DNA of 64,000 nt from Neoscytalidium dimidiatum (GCA_037367355.1 JAVSCG010000040.1:124001-188000), one strand, 5' to 3'; positions 10,152-21,266 are shown, numbered from the stretch's first letter. Translations and numbers: made by a program. The notes: a model not told the origin generated them from the letters alone.

Positions 10152-12692
10152 CTACACGGATGGTTCATCAAATACTCTACCTGAATTCATACCGCTTCTA
10201 ATAGATATGATCTCATCTAACCCTTCTTTAGTTAGATGTCGACCTTCTTGCATCATGTATGCTGTCTTACATCAATCAGCAAAATCTAATCCCTTAATTC
10301 CTACCAAAGGATTTTTAATAAATAAAGGAATTATTATATCAATACAGTGAGATAAACTAGAAACAGTCACATAGACAGAATTATGCTTTTTATTCAAATA
10401 TAATGCACCACAACCTAAAAAAACGATAATGCTTTTAATTAATTCCAAGTCTCTATCTAATAACCCTAATTTAAATCTAAGAGATACTTTATGACCTACT
10501 TTAGTAGAGGCAGATTTATAGACATCTACATGAAAACAACCTTCTGCACTAACAATTCCCGTCAATCACTGAGGGTTTATTAGTTTAGCAAAATTAGGTG
10601 TAAATATTAACTTGGATGGTATAATATCAGAGAAAACTTTTTTTAACTGATCAGAAAGACCTTTATTTAATGCAGCTCTTATCGATATAAGTTTCTTAAG
10701 CCCTTGTTCAGTTAAATGTGCCTTATTAGATACCAATAAATATGCATCCCTGAAAAGATTAAAGTCTGCAGATTTATAAGATAACAGAGGGTATTTCTCA
10801 AAATGACTTATTATTCTTACCAAATCTTTAAGAGATGAAACATTATAAGATACTATGTTAGATGTTCTATTTATAGTTATACTACCCACACCTCCAAAGA
10901 ATGCTTGTATACTTTTTAAAATAAGTATGTCACGTGCATCTAAACCTATTTTAAAATAAAACCCACAATAATACTTAGAGGTTTTAGCTTTACTATCTTT
11001 AAATACACGTAATGAAAAACAACCTTCACCGTCTACGAAACCTGTTACAAATCAAGGACTCAAACTTTTAATGTTAGAAGTTAATAATTGAGAATAATAT
11101 TTTTTATATGTTTTAGTTTTTAATTTCTTAAAGACTAAAGGAAATACAACTAAAGTAGTATAATCGCTATAACCATAAATTAAAGTTGAAACGCTATAAT
11201 GTAGACCGTCTAATATAACACTAGGATAAATTCCCAGTAATACTGTGAAAACTACTAAAGGTAAAAGAATAAGTAATTCTCTTCTATTAACATCTGACAC
11301 ACTAGAAATGAAATGTTTAGATAGTGAACCACCAAATACTATTCTATTGAACATATACATAGTGTATGCTGCTGATAAAACGATAGAAGAACTAGCTAAG
11401 GCACCTAAAATAGGTAATCTTTCAAAAGTACCATAAAGAGACATAAATTCACCAACAAAATTAAGAGTTAAAGGAGTACCGGCATTACCTAAACAAAGAA
11501 TAAAGAATATTACAGAGAAGACAGGCATTACTTGAGCAATTCCTCTATAGTAAGTAATCAATCTAGTATGAGTACGGTCATATAAGACACCACCCGCACA
11601 GATGAAAAGACCTGAAGAAACGAATCCATGAGCTAAACCTAATATTATAGAACCTTCGATTCCTGTAACAGAATTACTAAAGGCTCCCATTAGATAAACA
11701 GCAGCGTGAGCTACAGAAGAATATGCAATCAATTCTTTAATATCAGTAGTTCTAATAGTACTGAAACTAGCAAAAATAACAGTAATAACACCTAAAGTAT
11801 AAACAATATAAGTAAAGTCTAAAGAAATAGCAGGAAGTATAGGTAGGATTAATCTAAATATACCGTATAAACTTAATTTTAAAACAATAGCGGCCAAAAT
11901 TATAGAACCACATAACGGAGACTCAACATGAGCTTTTAATAATCAAATATTAACAAAATATAAAGGTGTTTTTATAGCTATTGAAATAAATATACCTATA
12001 AAGACATACATTTGTGTCTCTAAAGGTAAACAAACTTTATATAAAGCATCAAAGTCGGTAACACCAGTAAGAGAATATAAAACAAGAATAGACAATAGTA
12101 AGAAGAGAGACCCAAATAAAGTATAAAGAAATAAATAAAAACTAGCTCTAGTTTTATTTTTAGAACCGAAAAGACCTATCAAAATAAATAAAGGAGGCAG
12201 AATTGACTCGAAGAAAATATAGAATAATAAAATATCTAACACTAAGAAATTAGCCAATAATAAAGATTCTAATAATAATATTATTATTACATAGGATCTT
12301 ACATTTTCTGATATTGATGTTCAATTAGATAAAAGTGCCACAGGCATTATTATAGTTGTTAATAAAACAAAATATATAGATAATCCATCAACCCCTAAAT
12401 AGAAATCAAAACTACTTATACTATGATATTCTTGAACAAATTGAAACTGGTTACTACTGAAATCAAAAAAGATAAACATAAGTAAAGAAATAAATAAATT
12501 AACAATTGATGTTATTAAACCAATAATTTTAATATGTTTTATGTTTGAACTTTCCCCGTGGGGGAAGGTCCCTTTGGGGTCCTTACCCGAGGGGTAAGTC
12601 CCGGCCAAGGGACTAGAAGGTTCATCATACATCCCTGTATAGATTACAGATAAACCTATTATAGGTATTATTAATAGAGATAATAGTAACAT
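10152..12692 (-). CDS. nad4: NADH dehydrogenase subunit 4 fused in frame to a LAGLIDADG endonuclease
   Basis: This is one uninterrupted 847-codon frame. Residues 1 to about 500 are nad4, a proton-pumping membrane subunit of complex I, with the conserved FESILPPLFILIG, LKAHVESP and SSVAHAAVYLMG segments. After ...HYSVSTLIYGYSD, where nad4 normally ends, the frame continues through a short linker. It then enters a two-motif LAGLIDADG endonuclease (VTGFVDGEGCF and LTGIVSAEGCF) and ends ...NSGRVFDEPSV. Nad4 and the nuclease must separate after translation, or the nuclease must start internally; neither can be seen. A GC cluster adds about 20 residues near residue 28. The old nad4 3' part follows at 8969-10005, suggesting the element brought a replacement 3' end. 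Start ATG 12692 matches the copied start at 23675. Confidence 0.9.
12553..12616. repeat. GC cluster inside nad4 coding sequence
   Basis: It is built of short GC-rich hairpins (CCCCGTGGGGGAAGG, GGTCCCTTTGGGGTCC, CTTACCCGAGGGGTAAG, CCGGCCAAGGG). It is translated in frame as a Pro/Gly-rich insertion between the first two membrane segments of nad4. An almost identical cluster is present at the same place in the nad4 start copy at 23536-23600, so it predates that duplication. Confidence 0.75.
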
Positions 12693-13058
12693 ATAATTTT
12701 TTTTATTTAATAAAAAAGATTAAATGCCCACTAGACTGCTCATATTACTTTAAATTTTACCAAGGTTAACCGCAAATGGTTATCATTAATAGATATAATA
12801 CCTATATAAAATTTTAATATTATTAACAAAGATTTAAATATAGTGAACACAAAACTGTAAAAAAAAATATTTTGCGCTTAGTAATAATAATTATTAACTT
12901 GCTCACACAATGAGAGAGGTACACAACTACTAATAAATGTAGAGTATAGCAAGATATTTTATTTTGCCTACAGGTTTCCTCTGTATAATGTTAGATGGGT
13001 ATACTAAATTAAACATTAAGTGGACTATATTTAAAAATTAAAGCAATCTCTAGTAACA

Positions 13059-13076
13059 CCACGCATATCCGCGTGG
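13059..13076 (-). promoter_or_regulatory. Covarying leader hairpin upstream of nad4
   Basis: On the minus strand: CCACGC-GGATAT-GCGTGG. The copy at 23995-24012 reads CCATAC-GGATAT-GTGTGG. The loop is identical while two stem pairs change together (C-G to U-G and G-C to A-U), which is evidence for a selected RNA stem-loop. Its role (processing site, ribosome or activator binding) is unknown. Confidence 0.6.
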
Positions 13077-13105
13077 TACATAATAAATATTTTTACTCTT
13101 ATATA

Positions 13106-13168
13106 AAGGACGCCGCCTCCCTTCAACAAAAAAGGTCATACGGATCCTTGTGAAGAGGCGGCGTCCTT
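13106..13168. repeat. Perfect 14-bp inverted repeat, GC-rich
   Basis: AAGGACGCCGCCTC at 13106-13119 is repeated inverted as GAGGCGGCGTCCTT at 13155-13168, with a 35-nt loop. It stands alone in AT-rich sequence and resembles the other GC-rich hairpin elements of this genome. Confidence 0.8.
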
Positions 13169-13430
13169 GTAAGATATACAAATATAATCTTCTTTTTTAA
13201 TCTACATTTACATCTCTATAAGATAATGCATAATTAATAATATCACGGAATAAGGAGGGGCAATAAAAGATAGACTTATCACCTTTAAAATTTTACCTAT
13301 ATAAAATCCTATTGTGGATTTATTTCTTAAAAAAAATGAAAAATCCAACAAAACATAGATTTAAATATAATTTATATATATATAGTTTTTTTAAGTCTTT
13401 TTATAGGCAAAGCAAATAAATGGCACTTAT

Positions 13431-13556
13431 AATAAATAAATATTAGAAGGGATAATTTCAAAACTATATAAAATACAAGGAACTAAAACAATAAAGGCAA
13501 TTACCAATTGGTAATAGAACAGTTCAACAGAATGACATTAATTGATCAAATCTGAT
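13431..13556 (-). pseudogene. nad1: nad1 3' end, degenerate copy 4
   Basis: On the minus strand it matches the last ~40 codons of nad1 (the [14 protein letters not shown] ... [14 protein letters not shown] region). A 4-nt duplication breaks the frame (a second TTGG after CCAATTGG). It lies just downstream of the decayed GIY-YIG gene of copy 3 and looks like the oldest displaced nad1 tail. Confidence 0.75.
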
Positions 13557-13615
13557 TCATGTGAAAGACGCAAAATATAGTAAAAAAACATAGGTAAAGC
13601 AAAAGTAACTAACCT

Positions 13616-14590
13616 TTTTTAGGAGGTAACTCAGTAGAAGATATAATATATATATATCTCTAAGTACTTCACCTGAATCTTTATATTTAATTAAAGTTTT
13701 TGGTGAAATTTTTAGAGCATCAACTAAATCTTTATGTTTATCATATTTAGTTGTTAATGTTAAAGTATTAGCGTCATATAAATAAATAGGTTTTTTAAAT
13801 AAATCCGATATTAGTTTCTTATTACTTTCAGTAACAGGTTTACCAAACATAGGATTATTAGACCCTTTCATTCTAGCACTCATTTTAGCTAAATTTTCCG
13901 GACTGTGAGTTTTATTAAGAAAATGAGGTTTTTCCTTTCTTAATTTACTCATTAGCTCTTTAGTAGCTTCTGAGTGTTTAGCACCTAATCTAGTTTTACC
14001 TGCCTTAGGGTTAATGTTATACTTATCATTAAAAGAATCTAAATGTTTTTGTTCCATTTTAATTAATGTAACACTAGTTCTTCACTTGTTAAGTTTACAT
14101 TAACAGATAATAATTCTAGAATATAAATAGAAAAATTGTTTAAACCGTACTTATTAATAGCACGTTGTAATAGTAGATTTGAACTTTGATTCTTAACATG
14201 GTCAATAAGTCTTCTAGCTAAATTCATAGAACTACCAACATAAAGTTTTTAATTTGATTATGCACAATAGCATAAACACCGCCTACATTAGTTAGATTTT
14301 TTCTGATTAAAACTAAAGTAGTTTTATCCTGAACATTATGATAAACACTATGTGCAGTTAAAGAAACTAAATCTTCAGAATTTTTATATGTCTGTCTTTG
14401 TTTAGTGAATCTTTTTTCACCATGAAAGGTACTACTAATAAATAAATATTAGAAGGGATAATTTCAAAGCTATAAAGAACACAAGGTACCAATACTATAA
14501 ATACAATAACTATTGGTAGTAGAACAGTTCAACAGAAAGACATAAGTTCATCAAATCTTATACGAGGGAAAGAAGCTCTAGCTCCGCTTC
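13616..14590 (-). pseudogene. nad1 3'-end copy 3 with decayed GIY-YIG endonuclease
   Basis: It begins with a copy of the nad1 C-terminus (ARASFPRIRFDELMSF ... YSFEIIPSNIYLL). It runs on as in the intact fusion at 17208-18839 ([13 protein letters not shown]...), then breaks by frameshift near 14385. The GIY-YIG core (GGVYAIVHNQ ... [12 protein letters not shown]) is readable at about 14280-14210 but with another frameshift, and a further one follows near 14065. The C-terminal part (13616-14057) with NKTHSPENLAK and [14 protein letters not shown] is intact until a frameshift in a TA repeat near 13650. It is inactive in this state. Confidence 0.75.
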
Positions 14591-14615
14591 TCCCACTGCA
14601 TTAATGCAGTGGGAG
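14590..14615. repeat. Perfect hairpin at nad1 copy junction
   Basis: CTCCCACTGCAT-TAATG-type palindrome (12-bp arms) directly upstream of nad1 copy 3. A comparable palindrome (CCCTCTTCAT/ATGAAGAGGG) sits at 17063-17082 directly upstream of copy 2. The shared position suggests a link with the insertion junctions. Confidence 0.6.
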
Positions 14616-14693
14616 GGAGGCCTTATTGACAGTAGTGTTGTAGGAGGGTAAGGTAAGGGAAAGCAAAATAAAGTAACTACGTATTATTAGAAC

Positions 14694-14957
14694 CTAATTC
14701 TCGTAAATGATGCTCTCGCCTGATAATGTGAAAATTAACATACAAGATTTAATACCTAAAGTAATACCATAAACTAACCCCTCAAATACAGAATTAGATA
14801 ATGAATAATTAGTTCTATTTTCAATTAAGTATAATCAACGATCAAAATCTATAAATAGAACTAAACAGATTAAAGGGCTAAGATCCAACAAATAACCACA
14901 TAATAATAATAATATACTAGATAGTATACAAATCAGAACAATAAAGACTAATGCAAG
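14694..14957 (-). pseudogene. nad1: nad1 internal fragment
   Basis: It encodes a diverged copy of the nad1 segment FLA...[11 protein letters not shown] ... FEGLVYGITLGIKSCMLIFT, the part just before the insertion point used by the other copies. It lacks a start and ends in unrelated codons (SGESIIYEN stop). It overlaps the last codons of the chimeric ORF upstream in another frame. Together with copy 3 (14590 downward) it makes an old nad1 3' part split at the same site. Confidence 0.75.
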
Positions 14958-17050
14958 AAAAGGTTAAAATTACCATAATTACGGGACAATATAGGTATAA
15001 TTTCATTTAGAACTAAATTTATATATTCTTCTCTTATACGAATAAATCTATTTAATAGATTTATTCGTTGAGACTCCGAAATATACAATTGATCCCCCGT
15101 ATCATTATATTCATTATATCTATCGCTAGGCAAATGAGTTAAATAATAAGTATGTCCCATTAAGAATTCTAAATCAAAATAAATATCTCTTATAAGCCAA
15201 CGTAAAGTATGATGTAAATTTCTTACTCTAATTATAGTTTCTTCACTAACATTAGGATTAGAGCTAAGGATATCTATAGTAGGTTGAATATTTCTATGAT
15301 TTACATCAGAAACATTTATTACCATATTATTATGCATAAGAATCATATGTAATTCTTCATAAATAGGTCTTATTAATTGAATCGATCTCACTAATCTCTG
15401 AAGATTAGCCTCATATTCCGCTCAAGTAACAAAAACTCTCTCTCCAGTTCTAGCATTGTAAGAAGAATCACTCATAGTTCTATCAAAGTAATTATTAAGC
15501 TGATCCTGAAATGTTCTTCGGTTATTCCGAAGAATATCACTAAAATTACCATTGTTTGAACCTAAGCAATTAAGCATATTTACTATTACACCTCCACCCA
15601 AAGTAACACCTAAATTAGTTGAACTTAATAAATGTGAGATATCTATATAACTATTAAAAAAATTAAAACCTTCATATAGAGAACTTTTATAGTTAACTAA
15701 ATCTAAAGGTAAATAATCATTTAAGTCAAATAATTTAGAAGATAAAGAATTTTTTATAGTAGGTAAAGATTCCTTTAAATTATTAAAACCTGAAAAGAAA
15801 GATTCTTTTATTGTATCAAAACTTAAAGAATCTTTTACATTAAAATCTAAAGATTTATTTATGGTATTTATTCCAGGTATTAATAAGAATACTAGAATGC
15901 ACAGAAATATACCTAAAAGCAAGAATAAAGGACTATCCACTTGACTAAGTAAACCACTAACTTTATTATAAATAGAGTGATAGTCAGGTAGATGAGTAGG
16001 ACTTCACCCAGAATCAACTACAGTTGAACTGAATTTATCCCATCAATCAGGTATTTTTGGTGTAGGCATATCCATTTTAGGTATATCTATACCTCCTTTA
16101 CCTGGAGATAATATATCTCAATTAGCTGGATTGTATTTAGATAAATCTATCTGATTAATTAGAGAGTCTAAATACTCAACTAATTTATGATAATTATCAA
16201 TCCTTATATTCCCATCAGATAGTAGTACAAACGCTACCACAATTTTACTTGAACCACTTTGCAGAACGGTAGTACCATTACATGGAGGTAGCTCAGTAGA
16301 AGAAATAATATATTTATCTCTAAAAACTTCACCTGAATCTTTATATTTAATAACAGTTTTAGGAGAAATTTTCAGATAATCCATTAAGTCTTTTTGTTTA
16401 TCATATTTAGCAATAAGCTTAAATGTATTAGCATCATATAAATAAACAGACTTACTAAATAATTCAGATATTAATTTCCTATTTTCTTCTGTAACTGGTT
16501 TACCGTACATAGGATTATTAATACCTGACATACGAGCACGCATTACTTCAATTAATTCTGGACTATGCGTTTTATTAAGAAAATGAGGATTTTCCTTTCT
16601 TAATTTACTCTTTAGTTCTTTAGTAGCTTCTGAGTGTTTAGCACCCGATCTTGTTTTACCTGCCAAAGGATTAATATTGTATTTATCTTTAAATAAATCC
16701 AGATATTTTTGCTCTAACTTTATTAATGTAGCAAATAACTCTTCAGATGATAAATTTTTTAAAGACTTTTTAATTAATACTAATGTAGATTTAACATGAA
16801 GATCTTTATAAGCACTATGGACAGGAATAGAAATGAGAGACTCCCCTTCTTTTTTATATGACTCAGTGTTGTTTAATGTGTCTTTTTTTACTATAAATGG
16901 TATAGATAATAAAGAGATATTAACTGGAATAATTTCAAAACTATAAAGAATACAAGGCACTAAAACGATAAAAGCAATAACGATAGGTAATAATACTGTT
17001 CAACAGAATGACATTAACTGATCAAATCTAATTCTTGGAAATGACGCACG
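14948..17050 (-). CDS. Chimeric ORF: nad1 3' end + truncated GIY-YIG protein + unknown membrane protein
   Basis: This is a ~700-codon open frame. It begins with a copy of the nad1 C-terminus ([13 protein letters not shown] ... [10 protein letters not shown]), continues as in the nad1-GIY fusion (VKKDTLNN...), and then lacks the catalytic GIY-YIG block. It keeps the C-terminal DNA-binding part (NKTHSPELIEV, NPMYGKPVTEENRK). Past ...LPPCNGTTV it enters sequence I do not recognise: a soluble stretch, a hydrophobic segment (SPLFLLLGIFLCILVFLLIPG) and about 300 mostly helical, Asn/Leu/Ser-rich residues ending NYGNFNLFLH. The frame is open further upstream to about 17194, overlapping the end of the previous gene, so the start is uncertain. 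The intact length without stops argues for selection or recent origin. Confidence 0.6.
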
Positions 17051-17207
17051 CGCCCTATTCTTCCCTCTTCATTCATGAAGAGGGGAAAAGAACCTACGAG
17101 AAGCTAATTTTACAAAGAAAAAATTTTTTTTATATGTAAAAAATTTTGCATAAATATAGTATACATATAAGCATACAAAGAGCAAACAAAAAAACATAAG
17201 AAAAAAA

Positions 17208-18839
17208 CTAAGTGTCTTTAGATGACAATTCAATAGAAGAAATAATATATTTATCTCTAAAAACTTCACCAGAATCTTTATATTTAACTAAAGTTTTAGA
17301 TGAAATTTTTAAAGCATCTATTAAGTCTTTATGCCTATCATATTTAGCTATTAATGTTAAAGTATTAGCATCATATAAATAAACATACTTACTAAATAGT
17401 TCAGATATTAATTTCTTGTTACTTTCAGTAACAGGTTTACCAAACATAGGATTATTAGGCCCTTTCATTCTAGCTCTTATTTGATCTATAACTTCAGGGC
17501 TATGGGTCTTATTACGAAAAGAAGGATTTTCTTTTCTTCATTTACTCATTAACTCCTTAGAAGCTTCTGAGTGTTTAGCCCCTAATCTAGTTTTACCAGC
17601 ATTAGGGTTAATATTATACTTATCCTTAAAAGAATCTAAATACTTTTGTTCCATTTTAATTAATGTAACAGCCAATTCTTCATCAGATAAGTTTTCATTT
17701 GTAGGTAATAATTCTAAAATATAAATAGAAAAATTACTTAATCCGTACTTATTAATAGCACGCTGTAAAAGAAGATTAGAACTTTGATTATAAATATGAT
17801 CAGCAAGTCTTCTAGCCAAATTCATGGAACTACCTATATAAAGTTTTTTAGTCTCATTATGGACAATAGCATAAATACCTCCAACATTATTTAGGTCTTT
17901 TTTAATTAAATTTAAAGTACATTTATCCTGAAGATTCTTATAAACACTATGTGCAGATAAAGAAACCAAATCACCTTCAGATTTTTTTATATGTATATTT
18001 TTATTTAATAAAGAATCTTTTTTTACCATGAAAGAAACTGCTAATAAAGAGATATTAACAGGAATAATTTCAAAACTATAAAGAATGCATGGTACTAAAA
18101 CTATAAATGCAATTACAATAGGTAATAAAACTGTTCAACAGAATGACATCAGTTGATCGAATCTTATTCTAGGGAAAGCGGCACGGCATCAAATAAAAGT
18201 AAAGATAAGAGCACAAGATTTAACACCTAAAGTAACACCATATACTAACCCTTCAATTACTGAGTTATACATTGTATAATCATTAGTACCATTACCTGTT
18301 AAATTTAATCATGAATCAAAATCTACAAATTGAACTAAATAGACTAAGGGACTAATATCGAATAAGTAACCACCTAAGAATAAAATGCTAGATAAAATAC
18401 ATATAAGGACAATACTAGCATATTCAGCTAAGAAGAAGAATACAAATATAACTGCAGAATGCTCAGTCATAAACCCTGAAACAAGCTCAGACTCTGCTTC
18501 TGCAAGATCGAAGGGGGGTCTATTAGTTTCTGCTATCGATCCTATGAAAAATATGATAAATATAGGGAATAATGGTACTACAAATCATATAGCTCTTTGA
18601 GCTTCTATATTCACTGTTAAATTCAAACTACCTGTCAGTAAAACAACTAATAGTATAGCTGAACTTAATATTAATTCATAACTAATTAATTGAGCTGTAC
18701 TTCTTAAAGAACCTAAAAAAGCATACTTAGAATTAGCAGATCATCCTGCTAATAGTATACCATAAGTAGATAAAGAAGATACTGCTAACATATATATTAT
18801 ACCCAAATTAAAATCAGATACACTTAAACCAGGCCCGTA
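17208..18839 (-). CDS. nad1: nad1 exon 2 fused in frame to a GIY-YIG endonuclease
   Basis: Exon 2 begins after the intron ([13 protein letters not shown]) and encodes the C-terminal ~266 residues of NADH dehydrogenase subunit 1, a membrane subunit of complex I at the quinone site. Conserved parts are [19 protein letters not shown] and [13 protein letters not shown]. After NISLL (about 18042), the usual nad1 end, there is no stop. The frame continues into a GIY-YIG endonuclease with [26 protein letters not shown] (18029-17800) and the [14 protein letters not shown] and [14 protein letters not shown] modules typical of NUMOD-bearing family members. It stops at 17208 after ...[10 protein letters not shown]. 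This is the most intact of four such fusions. How nad1 is freed from the nuclease is not visible. Confidence 0.9.
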
Positions 18840-19522
18840 CAAAATTAATCAAATTTATCGTACAATTAAATATTTTAATAAAAAAAAATATTTTTTTATA
18901 TTTTATATAAATTAAAAAAAAAAGTCAGCACTCATTATATATTAATTAATACATATATAAATTATTACATTAATATTGTGCATCTAAAAAAAAAGTTTTA
19001 GAAAGAAAAGCGGATAATATTAAACCTATAAAAGCAAACCTCTCAATATATTAGAAGACATATAAGTAAGGGCGACCAAATTATAAGAACTCTTCTGGTT
19101 AAATTTAAGAAAAATCCCTTGAGCTTTTCGATTAATTAAAAAATTTAATAAAAAAAATTTTTTACATATTTAATTGATTAGAAAGGGTTTTGACAAGATA
19201 ATTTCTTTCGATATCCTTTAGATTAAATCTTAAATGTATTGATCTTTGTAGAAAAATACATCAATAGCCGTATAATCTTTGCTCTTTTACAGTAATAATT
19301 TACAATATTACTAGTTTAGATCCGCGATTGCCCATTACTCTTTCGATTATCTTACATATTATTACCATACCTGAGTAATTAATTCAGCCACTTACAACTT
19401 TTCAGTTGTAGCTTGGTAATGTAAGCTTTAGGGTGTCCCCGGAGTTTGACTATTGAACCCCACAAAGTCGTGACCCAAATACGACTGACCGTGATATAAT
19501 AACATAACTGTACAAACTAATA

Positions 19523-20736
19523 TTATATTGGTTTACGTGTGAACATATACTCTTTATAATTACCCTTACTTACACTAAGGGGTTGTTTTTTAACAATTCT
19601 ATTGTTAATAGTTGCTGAAGTAACTCCAAAATATTTGGCACACTCCTCAGAGTTTTTAAATACTAGGGTACTTCCATCCGACCCTGACGCTAAAATATAG
19701 AACAATTGTCTACTAATAGGTGTACCGTCTGAAGCTTTGACACGTAAACCATTTTCCCCTTTAATATAAACATCATTCATTTTTAATACTTCAGAAATTA
19801 ATTTTTGAAGATTCTCTACATTAATACGCCCAGAAGTAGAAAAATGGGAACTATTCATACCCTCTCTTATCTTAATAATTAACTCTTTACCTACCTCTGT
19901 AGTATGCTTTCCTGAGTAAATTAAATATGCTATAAAGGCTCAATCTTGGAAATCTAAAAATTTTTTTGTAACAAAGCAAAGATTTGATAAGAAAGGTATG
20001 AATTTTTCGAAAATGAATTTAATTTGTTTAATAGTAAGCTCTATTTGAGGCTTATCACCTCCTCCTCTAGCCTTTCTAGAATATATAAACACTATTTCAT
20101 TAGTGATATTTATATAATCATCAGGGAATAAAGATTTGAGTTTAACAGAATCAACAAATATAGAAGTAAGGTAATCTTTCACAGCCTTCAAAAGAGGAGC
20201 TTGAACAGCCGTAAGGCTAAGACTGAAAGAAATGGCCATAGTATTAATATTACTAAGACTGAAAGAACCTTCTCCTTCAAAAAGACCTAGTAAATAATAA
20301 GGTGTTATTCTAATAGTATGAAATGAAGGCATTACAAACAGAGTTCTTTTAGAGTTCATGCTATTCTTTAATGCAGTAATTAATTCTAATATTTGATTTT
20401 TAGATAAAGATGAATCCAATTTTGTCTCCACGGCTTTCTTAAAAGCCAAGTAGTCTAAGTATTTAATACCATTTAAAGGGAATTTTTCAAACAATGGAAT
20501 TAAGATGTTTTGAATATCACTAATTTTATTTAATTCAAAACTGATTGAAGAATCCTTACGAACAATAATAATCCCACAATTTAATTTATGCTTAATAAAA
20601 TCTAAAACTGCTTTGTCATCTACATGTAATTTAATAATAAATCTAAAACTAATTACTGTTTTGTTTATAACTATAAAGAAACTTCCCTCTGCATCAGTAA
20701 ACCCTACAAATCATTGATTAAACTCAACGTCTGTCA
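19523..20736 (-). pseudogene. LAGLIDADG endonuclease with NUMOD1-like tail in nad1 intron, frameshifted
   Basis: A potential start MTDVEFNQWFVG is at 20736. The first LAGLIDADG motif is broken by loss of one T near 20700, where GTAGGGTTACTGAT stands instead of a frame giving FVGFTDAEGSFF. Downstream the frame is intact: a second motif (LLGLFEGEGSFSL), then a C-terminal NUMOD1/HTH-like repeat (LVFKNSEECAKYFGVTSATI) ending at 19523. The frame from nad1 exon 1 stops in a GC cluster at about 20785, so it is not an in-frame exon extension now. A sequencing error in the short T run cannot be excluded. Confidence 0.65.
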
Positions 20737-20782
20737 TTTTCGAGGGATCAGGTAAATTATGTGAAAATGGTTTTGTACTAGT

Positions 20783-20830
20783 CCCCCTTGCGGGGTCCTC
20801 CCCGTGAGGTGGGACCACCCCCCCGGGTAG
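20783..20830. repeat. GC cluster in nad1 intron ORF
   Basis: Short GC hairpins (GTCCCCCTTGCGGGG, CCTCCCCGTGAGG, a run of seven C then GGG) in AT-rich sequence. They lie between nad1 exon 1 and the endonuclease core and contain the TAG that ends the exon-1 frame. Confidence 0.7.
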
Positions 20831-20975
20831 TAAAAGGTACAAATAAATATAAATAGTTTATAGTAAAGTAAGAAGCTTTTTCCAAATTAAAACAAACAAC
20901 TTCTCAATTATACGGTAAAATATTCAAGAATAAATTTTTTAAGTCTGTACAAGTAACTATTATATCTCATTCTCG

Positions 20976-21266
20976 AGGTATAACCATGTATCCTAATAAT
21001 GCGAAAATTAATGTAATTATAGGTCCTAAAAAGAATAAAACAATGTTAGCTTGAGTTGGAGCAATGTATTCTTTTAATAAAAGTTTTAGGGCATCCGCAA
21101 ATGCCTGTAATAGTCCGAGATATCCAACAGCATTAGGCCCTAATCTTCTTTGCATACTTGCCATTGTTTTTCTTTCAGCTATTGTAACAAAAGCAACTGT
21201 TAATAAAACAGGCACTGTAACTATTAACACTTCAAGAACGGAAATAACAGTAGGTATATATAACAT
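20976..21266 (-). CDS. nad1: nad1 exon 1 (NADH dehydrogenase subunit 1)
   Basis: 97 codons from ATG 21266 to MVIP. It includes the conserved AERKTMASMQRRLGPN motif of subunit 1 and the following LLQAFADALKLLLKE segment, both part of the quinone-binding, membrane-embedded region. Phase 0 joins exactly to exon 2 at 18839. Confidence 0.93.

Larger units (their letters stand above)
12693..13430 (-). promoter_or_regulatory. nad4 leader region with conserved hairpins
   Basis: No gene is seen. Parts of this leader recur upstream of the nad4-start copy at 23676-24030: TAATGCCCACTA-rGAC just before the ATG, and the hairpin detailed at 13059-13076. That this is a transcribed leader with an RNA signal is inferred from this conservation. 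The piece at 13106-13168 is a separate strong inverted repeat. Confidence 0.5.
18840..20975 (-). mobile_element. Group I intron in nad1
   Basis: It splits nad1 between MVIP and YGPGL. Exon 1 ends in T and the intron ends in G. The catalytic core lies at about 19080-19460, just before the 3' exon. It has the landmarks CCCCGGAGTTTG, GATCCGCGA and TTGCTCTTTTAC (plus strand) that recur in six other introns here. The upstream half holds a LAGLIDADG gene. Confidence 0.8.

Noticed and set aside
18385..18600. Plus-strand ORF
   Set aside because: Antisense to conserved nad1 exon 2; an artefact of codon bias. The same holds for the plus-strand frames at 11245, 21064, 27261, 47187 and 52275.
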